A stretch of 64,000 nt of DNA from Moraxellaceae bacterium AER2_44_116 (GCA_006546595.1 VIAD01000007.1:1-64000); one strand, 5' to 3'. Shown: positions 9,012-17,718, counted from the first letter of the stretch. Notes: a model not told the origin generated them from the sequence alone. Program-made: numbers and translations.

Positions 9012-9754
9012 CTCAAACGCTCCTGCACAAATTGTCCCAGTTGTTGAGCTACCTTTTCGGGATGAGAAATAAACGGTACATGCGCGGCATCGGCAATAAT
9101 GCTCAGTTGTACATTAGCATTGAGTGCCAATAAAGCATCACCAACATCCGCAGGCACAAGCCCATCATTTTCACCGAATAAACAAAGCATAGGTAATGTC
9201 AGTTGTGCGAATTGTGGCCGATAATCTTGCGTTAATACCGCTAAGCCTGCCTGCAATGTAGACAACGAAGGCAACGGCTGTACCGCTAATTGCTGTTGTA
9301 ACAAACGCGCATCTTGTTTTTGGCTCGTTGAACCGAGGCATTGCAAGGCGATAAATCGTTTTAAAGTGGCAGATTGATTGTCTGTTAGCCCTTGTTGAAA
9401 TTGTTTAAAGTCAAGCAAGGACATAGCGCAAGGCCAATCATCACGCTGCACAAAACAAGGGTTACAGGCAATCGTCACCACCGCTTGCATACGCTCAGGA
9501 TATTGATTGGCAATATCTAACACCAACAAACCACCTAAAGACCAACCACACCAAATGGCAACATTCGGCGCAATGGCCAAATAAGCCGTTATATCTTCCT
9601 CAAAGCCATCGATCACCGTGACATGAAAATCTTCCTGTAAATACGGCAATAACGGCTGCCAAACTCCGCTATTCATCCCCCATCCATGCACCAACACCAC
9701 ATTAACAGCGTGTGGATTATGTGATAGATAACGTTGATGACGAAGGCTAGACAT
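9008..9754 (-). CDS. bioH: Pimeloyl-ACP methyl ester carboxylesterase BioH
   Basis: Hydrolyses pimeloyl-ACP methyl ester to release the product of the BioC-initiated fatty-acid cycles. LVHGWGMNSGVW (residues 21-32) is the BioH oxyanion region. The nucleophile elbow GWSLGG places Ser at 72, with Asp in FGENDGLVP and His in ADAAHVPF. At 248 residues it is the usual size. It overlaps bioF by 8 bases and bioC by 4, so bioF, bioH and bioC are translationally coupled. Confidence 0.93.
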   Translation of the reverse strand: MSSLRHQRYLSHNPHAVNVVLVHGWGMNSGVWQPLLPYLQEDFHVTVIDGFEEDITAYLAIAPNVAIWCGWSLGGLLVLDIANQYPERMQAVVTIACNPCFVQRDDWPCAMSLLDFKQFQQGLTDNQSATLKRFIALQCLGSTSQKQDARLLQQQLAVQPLPSLSTLQAGLAVLTQDYRPQFAQLTLPMLCLFGENDGLVPADVGDALLALNANVQLSIIADAAHVPFISHPEKVAQQLGQFVQERLR

Positions 9755-10919
9755 AATCCGCCCTCAATGTTGCTAAGGCATTCAACAGACAATCAATATC
9801 TGCTTCGCTTTGACTGGCTGTTAACGTCACTCTTAACCGAGACTGACCCACAGGCACCGTCGGTGGCCGAATCGCTGCCACCCAAAAACCACGCTCGGCT
9901 AATGCCTGACTCAATGCCAATGCCTTACTTTCTTCACCTAATAAAATTGGTTGAATCGCCGTTTGACTGGCCATTAACCGCCAACCCTGTTCAATCACTC
10001 CCTGACGAAATCGTTGAATGAGTTGTTGCAGATAATCACGTCGCCAATGTTCCGTTGCTAATAGTGTTAAACTTTGACGGGTTGCGGCGGCAATCGCAGG
10101 TGGCATCGCGGTGGTATAAATATACGGACGAGCAAAATTGGTTAAATAATCAATTAACTCTCGACTGCCCGATACAAATGCGCCAAATGTACCGAGTGCT
10201 TTGCCAAAGGTCGCCATATAAATAGGAATATCCTCAGCAGAACAGCCAAAATGCTCACTAATACCTGCCCCTGTTTTGCCTAATACACCAAAACCATGCG
10301 CATCATCAATCATCAATGCGGCTTGCTGTTGTTGGCTGATTTGTATTAGTTCTGGCATTAACGCCATATCGCCATCCATACTAAATACGCCATCACTGAC
10401 AATCAGTTTTTTAGTCGATGAAGATTGTGCTAAGCGACAGCTTAAATCAGCAATGTCATTATGACGATAACGACTAAAACTTGCGCCACTGCTTAAGCCA
10501 CCATCTAATAACGACGCATGATTTAAACGATCCTCAACGACAAAATCGCCACGCCCTACTAAGGCATTGATAACGCCGACATTCGCCATATAACCCGTCG
10601 AAAATAGGATTGCGGCTTCACGACCTGTCAATGCTGCCAGCTCTTCTTCTAAGGCTTGATGCTCACGATGATGGCCACAAACTAAATGCGCCGAGCCACT
10701 ACCAACACCGTATTTTTCTGCTGCCTTTATAAAAGCTTGTTTGACTAAAGGATGATTAGCTAAACCTAAATAATCATTACTGGAGAAATTGAGGTAATCA
10801 CGGCCTTCACGGATGATATGTGAACCTTGTGCGGAGTCGTGCGTTTTGCATTGGCGAAACCGCTGTTGTTGTTGGCGTTCGGCGAGTTGAGTGGCGAGGT
10901 TAAAGTGGGAAAGGGACAT
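9747..10919 (-). CDS. bioF: 8-amino-7-oxononanoate synthase BioF
   Basis: PLP-dependent condensation of pimeloyl-ACP with alanine to give KAPA. The SSNDYLGLANHP motif (residues 46-57), the DDAHGFG motif (205-211) and the Schiff-base lysine K240 in ATFGKALG are typical of alpha-oxoamine synthases. I place the start at the ATG at 10919 (MSLSHFNLAT), which has GGGAG immediately upstream and gives 390 residues. The same frame stays open to 11135, but that stretch is intergenic repeat DNA encoding a PNPLPRGEG-type artefact. Confidence 0.94.
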   Translation of the reverse strand: MSLSHFNLATQLAERQQQQRFRQCKTHDSAQGSHIIREGRDYLNFSSNDYLGLANHPLVKQAFIKAAEKYGVGSGSAHLVCGHHREHQALEEELAALTGREAAILFSTGYMANVGVINALVGRGDFVVEDRLNHASLLDGGLSSGASFSRYRHNDIADLSCRLAQSSSTKKLIVSDGVFSMDGDMALMPELIQISQQQQAALMIDDAHGFGVLGKTGAGISEHFGCSAEDIPIYMATFGKALGTFGAFVSGSRELIDYLTNFARPYIYTTAMPPAIAAATRQSLTLLATEHWRRDYLQQLIQRFRQGVIEQGWRLMASQTAIQPILLGEESKALALSQALAERGFWVAAIRPPTVPVGQSRLRVTLTASQSEADIDCLLNALATLRADYV

Positions 10920-11073
10920 AAAAACTCCCCCTCTCTCTAACTCTCTCCCCAAGGGAGAGAGGACAAAGGCAATCATGTACTTTACCTCCTCACCCGAGTA
11001 AGAGAGGTCAACTGCAATCATGTATTTTGCCCCCTCTCCCCTAGGGAGAGGGTTGGGGTGAGGGTGTAAAAAG
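10920..11073. repeat. CCCTCTCCC/GGGAGAGGG repeat block between bioB and bioF
   Basis: The gap holds two hairpins: CTCTCTCCC/GGGAGAGAG at 10941-10961 and CCCTCTCCC/GGGAGAGGG at 11032-11052. A direct repeat, GCAATCATGTAYTTTRCC, occurs near 10970 and 11015. This looks like the widespread CCCTCTCCC-type intergenic repeat. It is open in the bioF frame, which explains the falsely long reading frame. Each hairpin could process or attenuate the bioB-bioF transcript. Confidence 0.75.
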
Positions 11074-12093
11074 TTAAACCGCCATTGCATCACGCCACAA
11101 TATTGCTTTAGGCGCAACAGGCAAACTATCCTCAACAGGCGTATTTAATTGCAAAGCATGAATGCCCAATTTCTCAAACAACAAACGGTCAGTGTTAGTT
11201 TCAGGATTACTCGTGGTCAACAACTTCTCGCCATAAAAAATCGAATTCGCACCCGCAAAAAAGCACCATGCTTGCATCTGCTCATTCATCTTTTCGCGTC
11301 CTGCCGATAAACGCACAAAGGACTTCGGCATAATAATCCGTGCAACAGCAACCGTGCGCACAAATTCAAATGGCTCTAACTCATCAACATCACCTAAGGG
11401 CGTGCCTGCAATTTTCACCAACATATTGATCGGTACAGAATCGGGATGAGAAGGCAAATTCGCTAATTCCATCAACAAGCCAATACGGTCTTCGCGTTTT
11501 TCACCCATACCAACAATACCACCCGAACAGACTTTAATGCCTGCTTCACGGACATTGGCTAAGGTATTCAAACGGTCGCTATAACTACGAGTGGTAATGA
11601 CTTTGCCGTAATATTCAGGCGAGGTATCTAAATTATGGTTGTAATAATCTAAACCTGCTTCGCCTAAGGCTTTGGCTTGCTCAGGTGCTAACATGCCCAA
11701 GGTCATACAGGTTTCTAAACCTAAGCCTTTGACTTGTTTCACCATTTCCAACACATAAGGCATATCCTTGTCACGCGGACTACGCCACGCTGCGCCCATA
11801 CAAAAACGACTCGCGCCTTTCTCTTTGGCCGCTTTAGCTTCTTCGATGACTTTTTGAATTTCTAACAGCTTCTCTTTGTCTAAACCCGTGTCATAATGGC
11901 CTGACTGCGAACAGTATTTACAGTCTTCAGGACACGCGCCAGTTTTAATCGACAACAAAGTACTGACTTGTACCGCATTCGGGTCAAAATGCTGACGATG
12001 AACCGTTTGGGCTTGAAATAATAGTTCGTTAAACGGTAAATCAAACAAAGCGCGTATTTCGGCGCGATGCCAGTCGTGGCGAAGTGTTGTCAT
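11074..12093 (-). CDS. bioB: Biotin synthase BioB
   Basis: Radical-SAM enzyme that inserts sulfur into dethiobiotin. The radical-SAM cluster ligands C54, C58 and C61 are in GACPEDCKYCSQSGHY, and the surrounding segments closely match Escherichia coli BioB. I chose the ATG at 12093 (MTTLRHDWHRAEI) because its N-terminus aligns with known BioB starts; the frame extends to 12144. It is the first gene of the minus-strand bio operon and diverges from comF. I saw no convincing BirA operator (TTGTAAACC-type) in the 82-base gap. Confidence 0.95.
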   Translation of the reverse strand: MTTLRHDWHRAEIRALFDLPFNELLFQAQTVHRQHFDPNAVQVSTLLSIKTGACPEDCKYCSQSGHYDTGLDKEKLLEIQKVIEEAKAAKEKGASRFCMGAAWRSPRDKDMPYVLEMVKQVKGLGLETCMTLGMLAPEQAKALGEAGLDYYNHNLDTSPEYYGKVITTRSYSDRLNTLANVREAGIKVCSGGIVGMGEKREDRIGLLMELANLPSHPDSVPINMLVKIAGTPLGDVDELEPFEFVRTVAVARIIMPKSFVRLSAGREKMNEQMQAWCFFAGANSIFYGEKLLTTSNPETNTDRLLFEKLGIHALQLNTPVEDSLPVAPKAILWRDAMAV

Positions 12094-12175
12094 AAAGTTG
12101 CCCATCAAAAAAGTCAGCAGATGCCTTGCATAGTCGTCAAGCAAACCAAAGCTGTCAAGTTTTTAAGGAGGAAAT

Positions 12176-12865
12176 ATGGACATCTGGACGAATTTTAAGC
12201 AATTATTATTCTCTGCACCCGATTGCATCACCTGTAAAACCATTAAAAGCCAGAAACAAGGCTTTTGTTCGGGCTGTTATCACGACTTGCCACATATTTC
12301 ACACAGTTGTTTACGCTGTGGCCTAGCGGTTTCTGCCGAACGCCAGTGTGCGTGTAAAGATGAGGATTGGCCTTTTAGTATCTGTATTGCCGCCTGTGCT
12401 TATGCTTTTCCTGTTGATGCGTTAATTAGCCAACTGAAAAATCAACATAAACTCAGCCTCAGCGAACCCTTAGGATTACTGATTGCTAGTCAAATTAAAC
12501 GTCAACGTATTGAGTTGCCTGAGTTACTAATACCTGTTCCCTCGTCAACCGAACGCTTACAACAACGAGGTTTTAATCAAGCCGCAGAAATTGCAAAAGT
12601 CGTCAGCAAAAAACTCTCCATTCCCGTCGATTATTCAAGCGTGCAACACAACAAACAAAATGCAGTGCAAAAAAATCTGAACAAACAACAACGCTTACAG
12701 AATGTTAATGCTGCTTTTACATTAAGCAAACCCATCCGTGCAACACATGTAGCGATTATTGACGATGTGATTACAACAGGCGCAACCACCAAAGCTATCG
12801 CCTATTTATTACGCGAAAATGGGGTCAAAACGATTCAATCATGGTCAATCGCACGCGTGCTTTAA
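12176..12865 (+). CDS. comF: ComF/GntX family phosphoribosyltransferase-like protein
   Basis: A 229-residue ComF-type protein. It has an N-terminal zinc-ribbon-like region (C17, C20, C31, C34, then C45/C48) and a C-terminal PRPP-binding motif VAIIDDVITTGATTKA near 192-207. In naturally competent bacteria ComF is needed for DNA uptake or handling; in others it is called GntX or YhgH. A strong ribosome binding site (TAAGGAGG) precedes the ATG. It diverges from bioB, an arrangement seen in several gammaproteobacteria. Confidence 0.88.
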   Translation: MDIWTNFKQLLFSAPDCITCKTIKSQKQGFCSGCYHDLPHISHSCLRCGLAVSAERQCACKDEDWPFSICIAACAYAFPVDALISQLKNQHKLSLSEPLGLLIASQIKRQRIELPELLIPVPSSTERLQQRGFNQAAEIAKVVSKKLSIPVDYSSVQHNKQNAVQKNLNKQQRLQNVNAAFTLSKPIRATHVAIIDDVITTGATTKAIAYLLRENGVKTIQSWSIARVL

Positions 12866-12958
12866 CGAATTTGTCACCGTCTAAACTCCCTCTCCGTCTT
12901 GTTTGTGGGTAGAATGCCCGAAATGATATTTTAACGTCGTCACAGTGAGCTTTTCTCT

Positions 12959-13909
12959 ATGCTAATGGCTTTTTCCCTCAACAAAGGTGCGCTGGAGCAA
13001 ATTGCTATCAATGCCGCCACCGATTTAGGGAGCGAAGTCATTTGGGTCGATTTAATTAACCCCACCGAAGAAGAACGCGACTGGTTACGCATTGCCTACG
13101 CCCAAGAACTCCCGACGATTGATGATTTATACGAAATTGAGGCTAGTTCGCGCTTTTATGAAAACGAATATGGTTTACACATCAGCTCGTATTTCTTAAA
13201 TTATGCCGATAATAACCCTGGCAATATTTCGGCGGCGTTTGTCTTTAATGGTGACCGTTTGTTTACCCTGCGCGAAGAAGAACTGGCCGCTTTTCGCTTA
13301 TTTCGAATGCGTGGCCGTAAAGGTCTAGTCAATATCAATAACTCAAAGTCTATTTTATTAGGCTTGTTTGAAACGAAAGTTGAAAACTTGGCGGATATCT
13401 TAGAGCGTATTCATGCGGATTTAGAAGAAACTAGCCAGCAAGTGCTCGGTAATGCCGAAAACGACGACATGGAATCGGTGTTGACCGACTTAGCGCGTCA
13501 AGAAGATGTCAACGGTAAAGTGCGTATTTCGATGATGGACTTACAACGGATGCTCTATCTGTTGTTACGTGCAGGCATATTGAATGCCGAACAAAGCGAA
13601 CGATTACGCGATATTATTCGAGACTCGGAATCGTTGATTGCTCATAGCTCGTTTTTATTTGATAAAATCAAATTCTTACTGGATACGACCTTGGGCTTTA
13701 TTAACGTCAACCAAAATAAAATTATTAAAATTTTCTCGGTTGCCTCAGTGATGTTTTTACCCCCGACGATGATTGCCAGTGTCTATGGTATGAACTTTGA
13801 ACTGATGCCCGAATTAAAATGGCATTTGGGTTATCCTTTTGGTTTAGGTTTGATGATTATCTCAGCCGTATTACCTTTTTGGTATTTCCGTCGTCGTGGA
13901 TGGCTGTAA
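12959..13909 (+). CDS. corA: CorA-type magnesium/cobalt transporter
   Basis: A 316-residue CorA. A long soluble acidic and helical N-terminal domain is followed by two C-terminal membrane helices. The signature YGMNFELMPE begins at Y276 (GMN 277-279), with the short loop expected for the pore entrance. CorA forms a homopentameric inner-membrane channel for Mg2+ (also Co2+, Ni2+). The start could be the ATG at 12959 or the one two codons later; the leader has no strong Shine-Dalgarno. Confidence 0.92.
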   Translation: MLMAFSLNKGALEQIAINAATDLGSEVIWVDLINPTEEERDWLRIAYAQELPTIDDLYEIEASSRFYENEYGLHISSYFLNYADNNPGNISAAFVFNGDRLFTLREEELAAFRLFRMRGRKGLVNINNSKSILLGLFETKVENLADILERIHADLEETSQQVLGNAENDDMESVLTDLARQEDVNGKVRISMMDLQRMLYLLLRAGILNAEQSERLRDIIRDSESLIAHSSFLFDKIKFLLDTTLGFINVNQNKIIKIFSVASVMFLPPTMIASVYGMNFELMPELKWHLGYPFGLGLMIISAVLPFWYFRRRGWL

Positions 13910-14012
13910 TGGCCTGTATTTGATGACTGACTGACTGACGGTATAGCTGAAACCCAAGAAACACGGCATAATCCACCCCATTAACATTTTTAGCCTGCAC
14001 GGAACGTTCGCC

Positions 14013-14534
14013 ATGCTCTCAACTTTTAAAAAAATATGTGCTGTTTTTTGCGTAAGCGTTGCCTTTCAAGCCACTGCGGACGATAGACCCATTCAATATC
14101 CTGAATATAACTCGGCATTAACCATTAGCAGTTACATGACCCAAAGTATTCACAGTACGCACACACCCGGTTGGGGTATTGGTGGCGAGACAATGTACTC
14201 CCGCGACTTCTTTAACCAAGGCGGCGGTTTTAAGTACTTTCCTGAAGGGACAGATGACGCAATTGTGAATCTTTATTTAGGAACGGGTTATAAACGTTAC
14301 GCGCAAGTACAAGTAGGCTATGGCACAGAAGGCTCACTCTACCGCTTCCGTAGCGAAAACGATTTGTCTTATTTATGGGTACTGGGTCGTCATTTAATGA
14401 ATTTAGACCTGACTCTGCCAACACGCTATGAGAACTATCCCAACAATCGTTTTGTGGTGATTTTCTCTGCTGAAAAATATGACAATCAACGATATTTAGA
14501 TAATGTGTCTTTGGGATTGGGTTTGCGTTATTGA
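14013..14534 (+). CDS. Exported hypothetical protein, possible small beta-barrel
   Basis: A 173-residue protein with a signal peptide (MLSTFKKICAVFCVSVAFQATA) and a mature part rich in aromatic and glycine residues. Segments alternate in a way suggesting outer-membrane strands, and the C-terminus YLDNVSLGLGLRY ends in an aromatic residue, a usual barrel-assembly signal. I do not recognise a named family. It has its own terminator and appears monocistronic. Confidence 0.7.
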   Translation: MLSTFKKICAVFCVSVAFQATADDRPIQYPEYNSALTISSYMTQSIHSTHTPGWGIGGETMYSRDFFNQGGGFKYFPEGTDDAIVNLYLGTGYKRYAQVQVGYGTEGSLYRFRSENDLSYLWVLGRHLMNLDLTLPTRYENYPNNRFVVIFSAEKYDNQRYLDNVSLGLGLRY

Positions 14535-14563
14535 TATTGATTGTTGTTAGATGTTGTTTGATC

Positions 14564-14593
14564 AATTGCCGCAGTCATTGCGGCAATTTTTTT
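14564..14593 (+). terminator. Intrinsic terminator after the exported protein gene
   Basis: AATTGCCGCA pairs with TGCGGCAATT around a five-base loop and is followed by a run of T. It lies 30 bases after the stop codon at 14534. Confidence 0.88.
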
Positions 14594-14607
14594 ACCGACT
14601 GACAGAC

Positions 14608-14633
14608 AAAAAAAAGCCCACTTGCGTGGGCTT
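14608..14633 (-). terminator. Intrinsic terminator of bfmRS (minus strand)
   Basis: On the minus strand AAGCCCAC pairs with GTGGGCTT around a four-base loop and is followed by eight T residues. It is about 130 bases beyond the bfmS stop and faces the terminator of the convergent gene. Confidence 0.85.
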
Positions 14634-14762
14634 AACAGGGGTTCAACCAAGCAATACACCGAGGAGAGACATCATCACGACTGCTATGAGTTCATTCTAA
14701 TGTATTACTCAACAAACTCTGTCGTTTGGTTGTGCATTTCCTGTTAAGGGATTGTTACAAGG

Positions 14763-16406
14763 TTAGGAGTTCAGTTTAAAATTATTGCGATGACGCTGTT
14801 TAATCGGCCATGTCATGACAAACTTTGCGCCACCTAAATTTGGACTTTCTTCCACTTTAATCTGACCACCAAACCAAAAAGCAATACGCGACACAATCGA
14901 CAAACCCAAACCATAACCACCTGATGCGCGTGTACGACTATCATCTAAACGCGTAAACGGCTGAAACACACGCTCACGGTCTTTTTCAGGAATCCCTGCA
15001 CCGTCGTCTTCAACCGCAATATAAGCACAGTTATCATACACACCTGCACTGAGCCTAATTTCACTCGTGGCATAACGAATGGCATTACCTGCCAGATTTT
15101 GCAATACACGGTGTAAATAGCGTTGCTCCGCCTCTACGACTGTGCCTTCAGGCGGTAATACCACCGTCACTTTTGGCTTTACACCTAATGCCAGTGTTTC
15201 TTTGGCAACTTTCTGTAATAAATGCCCTAAGTCCACGGCTTCAAAATCCAGTACGGGGATTCCCTGCTCTAACTTAGCGTAGGTTAAGATTTCATCAATC
15301 AGCTTATTTAACTCGGTAATATCGCCATCTAACAACGCTAACTGCTCAAAACGAGAGTCAACATCATCGGTATCTGCCAACATTTCCATGCCAAAGCGAA
15401 TACGGGCAACGGGGGTACGCAATTCATGAGAAACAGCTCGCGTCAGCTCACGTTGCGAGTCAATCAACCGTTGAATATGTTCGGCCATGCTATTAAAAGC
15501 ATGAGCCAATTGACTCACCTCATCTCGACCAAACACCTCCGCACGCGCACCTAAATCACCGCCACCAATACGCCGCGCTGCCCCTTCAACAATTTTAATT
15601 TTTTTCTCTAAGGGATGAATAATAAAATACGCAGCGGAAGTAATAACTAACAAACTGACGGCTGAAATAATCAACAACAATTGGACAGGCATCCAATCAA
15701 ACAAGTACATGGGTCCCATGACCAATACATGTCCCGCCATTTTTGAAGGGGCGATAATGCGTATTGAGGAGTGACGAGCCGCACCTCCCTCTTTTAAGGC
15801 TAAGACCACTTCTTTACGCTTGATTCGTGCGCGTTGATCGGGCTCTAAACCACTCTTTTCTAAAGAAACAATGCGTAAGGGAAAAGGAAAGTAAGATTGT
15901 AATTGGGTCAGCCGTTGCGTTTCTTGACCTTGATAATGCTCCAAATCATCCAATAAAAAAATCGCCATTGCTTTGGCTTGCTGTTCGGAGACTTTACTCA
16001 TCCTTGCTTTTAGGTATAACTGCTCTTTGGCTGAAACCAAGCTAAATATGTCAGCATAATTATGTTGAACGTTAACACGAACGACGGCTCGCCCCTCAAG
16101 CAAGGTGATTTGTTCCGTGGAATCAAAGTCGGCAGATTTAGCATCGACCAAGACAATTTTGTTGTCCATCAGCGTACTAGCTTCTTCTAGCCACGCATCA
16201 CGCAATGTGCCTGCTGGTTGACGCTCAATACCCACCGCAACCAAACGAAAAAAACCTGTCGCCATCGACTCTCGATATTCTGCTGCACGATGATCGTTGA
16301 CAACCTGAATCAATAAATACGTGGATAAGGCGACCATGCTAATCACTAGCAATAGGCCGCCATAAATACGAACAAAAATACTACTGGGAGTACGAATAGA
16401 AAGCAT
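14763..16406 (-). CDS. bfmS: Sensor histidine kinase BfmS (RstB-like)
   Basis: A 547-residue membrane sensor kinase. Transmembrane segments near residues 11-32 and 230-255 flank a periplasmic sensing domain of about 200 residues. A HAMP linker, the dimerisation/phospho-acceptor helix with RAVSHELRTPVAR (His near 327), and an ATPase domain (NAIRYA, DDGAGIP, GYGLGLSI) follow. Its start overlaps the bfmR stop by one base (TAATG). The partner regulator is BfmR-like; in Acinetobacter, BfmRS controls envelope, capsule and biofilm genes. The signal is unknown. Confidence 0.88.
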   Translation of the reverse strand: MLSIRTPSSIFVRIYGGLLLVISMVALSTYLLIQVVNDHRAAEYRESMATGFFRLVAVGIERQPAGTLRDAWLEEASTLMDNKIVLVDAKSADFDSTEQITLLEGRAVVRVNVQHNYADIFSLVSAKEQLYLKARMSKVSEQQAKAMAIFLLDDLEHYQGQETQRLTQLQSYFPFPLRIVSLEKSGLEPDQRARIKRKEVVLALKEGGAARHSSIRIIAPSKMAGHVLVMGPMYLFDWMPVQLLLIISAVSLLVITSAAYFIIHPLEKKIKIVEGAARRIGGGDLGARAEVFGRDEVSQLAHAFNSMAEHIQRLIDSQRELTRAVSHELRTPVARIRFGMEMLADTDDVDSRFEQLALLDGDITELNKLIDEILTYAKLEQGIPVLDFEAVDLGHLLQKVAKETLALGVKPKVTVVLPPEGTVVEAEQRYLHRVLQNLAGNAIRYATSEIRLSAGVYDNCAYIAVEDDGAGIPEKDRERVFQPFTRLDDSRTRASGGYGLGLSIVSRIAFWFGGQIKVEESPNLGGAKFVMTWPIKQRHRNNFKLNS

Positions 16407-17125
16407 TAATTACCCAAAGACTCTTTTACAAACAAATAGCCTTTGCTGCGAACGGTTTTGATGCGTTTTGGGTTATCAGGATCATCGCCAATTTTAGGAC
16501 GAATACGGGAGATACGGACATCAATTGAACGATCTTGGCCATCGTATTCGATACCACGCAGACGCTCAAAAATGTCTTCACGCGACAAAATACGCCCTGC
16601 ATTCGAGGCTAACAACCACAACAAGTCATATTCTGCACTGGTAAATTCAACTGGTTCATTATTGAGTAATACCGAGCGACCACCGTTATCAATCACGAGA
16701 TCATCAAACTCTAAACGCTGTGGTAAATCTTCATCAATGATTTTGTCCGAGCGACGTAATAACGCACGAATACGCGCTAACAACACGCGTGGTTGTGCGG
16801 GTTTAGCGACATAATCATCTGCGCCCATTTCGAGACCTAAGACTTGATCCATATCATCCGTACGCGCAGTCAGCATTAAAATCGGATGATGATAATGTGG
16901 ACGAACTTCGCGGCAAATGGTTAAGCCATCAGCACCCGGCAACATCACGTCTAAGACCACTAAATCAGGTTGTTCGGAAATAATACGGCGGATCGCACGA
17001 TTACCGTCTGTTTCCACTCCGACTTCTAAACCATTACGAATTAAATACTCTTGGGTCAGACTGGCTAAACGTTCGTCATCTTCAACAATTAATATACGGG
17101 GTAGCCGTTCTTCTTGCTGGCTCAT
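16406..17125 (-). CDS. bfmR: Response regulator BfmR (OmpR/PhoB family)
   Basis: A 239-residue regulator with a receiver domain (acidic pocket D17/D18, phosphorylation site D59 in VVLDVMLPG, K108 in YVAKP) and a C-terminal winged helix (FTSAEYDLLWLL to VRSKGYLFV). It matches Acinetobacter BfmR almost residue for residue as I recall that protein, and also resembles RstA. AGGAAAA precedes the ATG. It is transcribed divergently from nrdA, the same neighbourhood I recall in Acinetobacter. Confidence 0.92.
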   Translation of the reverse strand: MSQQEERLPRILIVEDDERLASLTQEYLIRNGLEVGVETDGNRAIRRIISEQPDLVVLDVMLPGADGLTICREVRPHYHHPILMLTARTDDMDQVLGLEMGADDYVAKPAQPRVLLARIRALLRRSDKIIDEDLPQRLEFDDLVIDNGGRSVLLNNEPVEFTSAEYDLLWLLASNAGRILSREDIFERLRGIEYDGQDRSIDVRISRIRPKIGDDPDNPKRIKTVRSKGYLFVKESLGN

Positions 17126-17162
17126 AATTTTTTCCTAATCTAATGATGTTGATAAAGTTAAA

Positions 17163-17279
17163 TGACTCTACTTAGGATTTACGCGGTTATCGCTTATTTG
17201 TTCACATCTCAGCCGCTTTAGGCTGCTTTATATGTACAAAACGCGCTAATCGCGGTGCGATGCGTAAGTCCTGACTCTA
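17163..17279. mobile_element. MITE-like element between bfmR and nrdA
   Basis: The segment 17171-17271 starts CTTAGGATTTACGC and ends GCGTAAGTCC, forming terminal inverted repeats. It is flanked by a perfect 8-bp direct repeat TGACTCTA at 17163-17170 and 17272-17279, a good candidate target duplication. Its right end, read inverted (GGACTTACGCATCGCACCG), equals the left end of the element at 1093-1163. The 101-bp body has no coding capacity. Confidence 0.65.
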
Positions 17280-17559
17280 ATTGCACCTACCACGCGATTT
17301 CATTCGCCGTGGTGAGCGTTATGGCTGCATCATAGTCAATTCTGTTACAGTTACAAAGTACTAAACAGCACTTGTTTACCAAGCCACCACTAAAAGACTG
17401 TCAACCCCTCTAAAGACATATATATTTTTACATTTCCACTATAAAAGCCAATGACGTAAAATCGGGCGTAAGGTGTTGTGTTACTTGTTTTTTTCGCAGT
17501 TTTAGGGGGATTTTTAGGCAGGTTACGCTGTCATTTTCGCTCTTGCACTTCAAGCCAAA

Positions 17560-17607
17560 ACCGCTTATCTTGTGCCTCAAGAAAGTAACACACACTATAG
17601 ATTGTGT
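17560..17607 (+). promoter_or_regulatory. NrdR-box pair upstream of nrdA
   Basis: ACACTATAGATTGTGT (17592-17607) matches the published NrdR consensus (acaCwAtATaTwGtgt) at 15 of 16 positions. A weaker box, ACCGCTTATCTTGTGC (17560-17575), conserves the 3' half and begins exactly 32 bases upstream, about three helical turns, the usual NrdR spacing. Repression of nrdA by the ATP/dATP-sensing NrdR is therefore likely. The nrdR gene is not in the window. Confidence 0.75.
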
Positions 17608-17650
17608 TTTAACCAACTTTTTCATACCAAACCATCAAACATAAATACTT

Positions 17651-17690
17651 CCTCTACGTCAATAGTTAATTGTCGCAGCAGAGGTTTTTT
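17651..17690 (+). promoter_or_regulatory. Terminator-like hairpin in the nrdA leader
   Basis: CCTCT (17651) pairs with AGAGG (17680-17684), with further pairing of CG/CG and CAAT/ATTG and small bulges, followed at once by six T residues. It lies between the NrdR boxes and the nrdA ribosome binding site, so any transcript from the NrdR-controlled promoter would pass through it. It could be an attenuator or the remnant of an older terminator. Confidence 0.4.
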
Positions 17691-17718
17691 ATTGCTAAAA
17701 ATTTGCTAAGGAGCTTAT

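Larger units (their letters stand above)
17126..17718. other. bfmR-nrdA divergent intergenic region
   Basis: This 593-base gap holds, in order, the bfmR leader, a MITE-like element at 17163-17279, an imperfect hairpin (ACCACGCG ... CGCCGTGGT) near 17288-17314, a NrdR-box pair at 17560-17607, and a hairpin with a T-run at 17651-17690 just before nrdA. A 65-codon open frame on the minus strand (17428-17625) has no recognisable start context and overlaps the NrdR sites; I do not consider it a gene. Confidence 0.7.

Noticed and set aside
12094..12175. BirA operator between bioB and comF
   Set aside because: I looked for the TTGTAAACC/GGTTTACA pattern and did not find a convincing match on either strand.
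17428..17625. 65-codon minus-strand open frame between bfmR and nrdA
   Set aside because: No ribosome binding site, no recognisable sequence, and it covers the NrdR boxes of nrdA.
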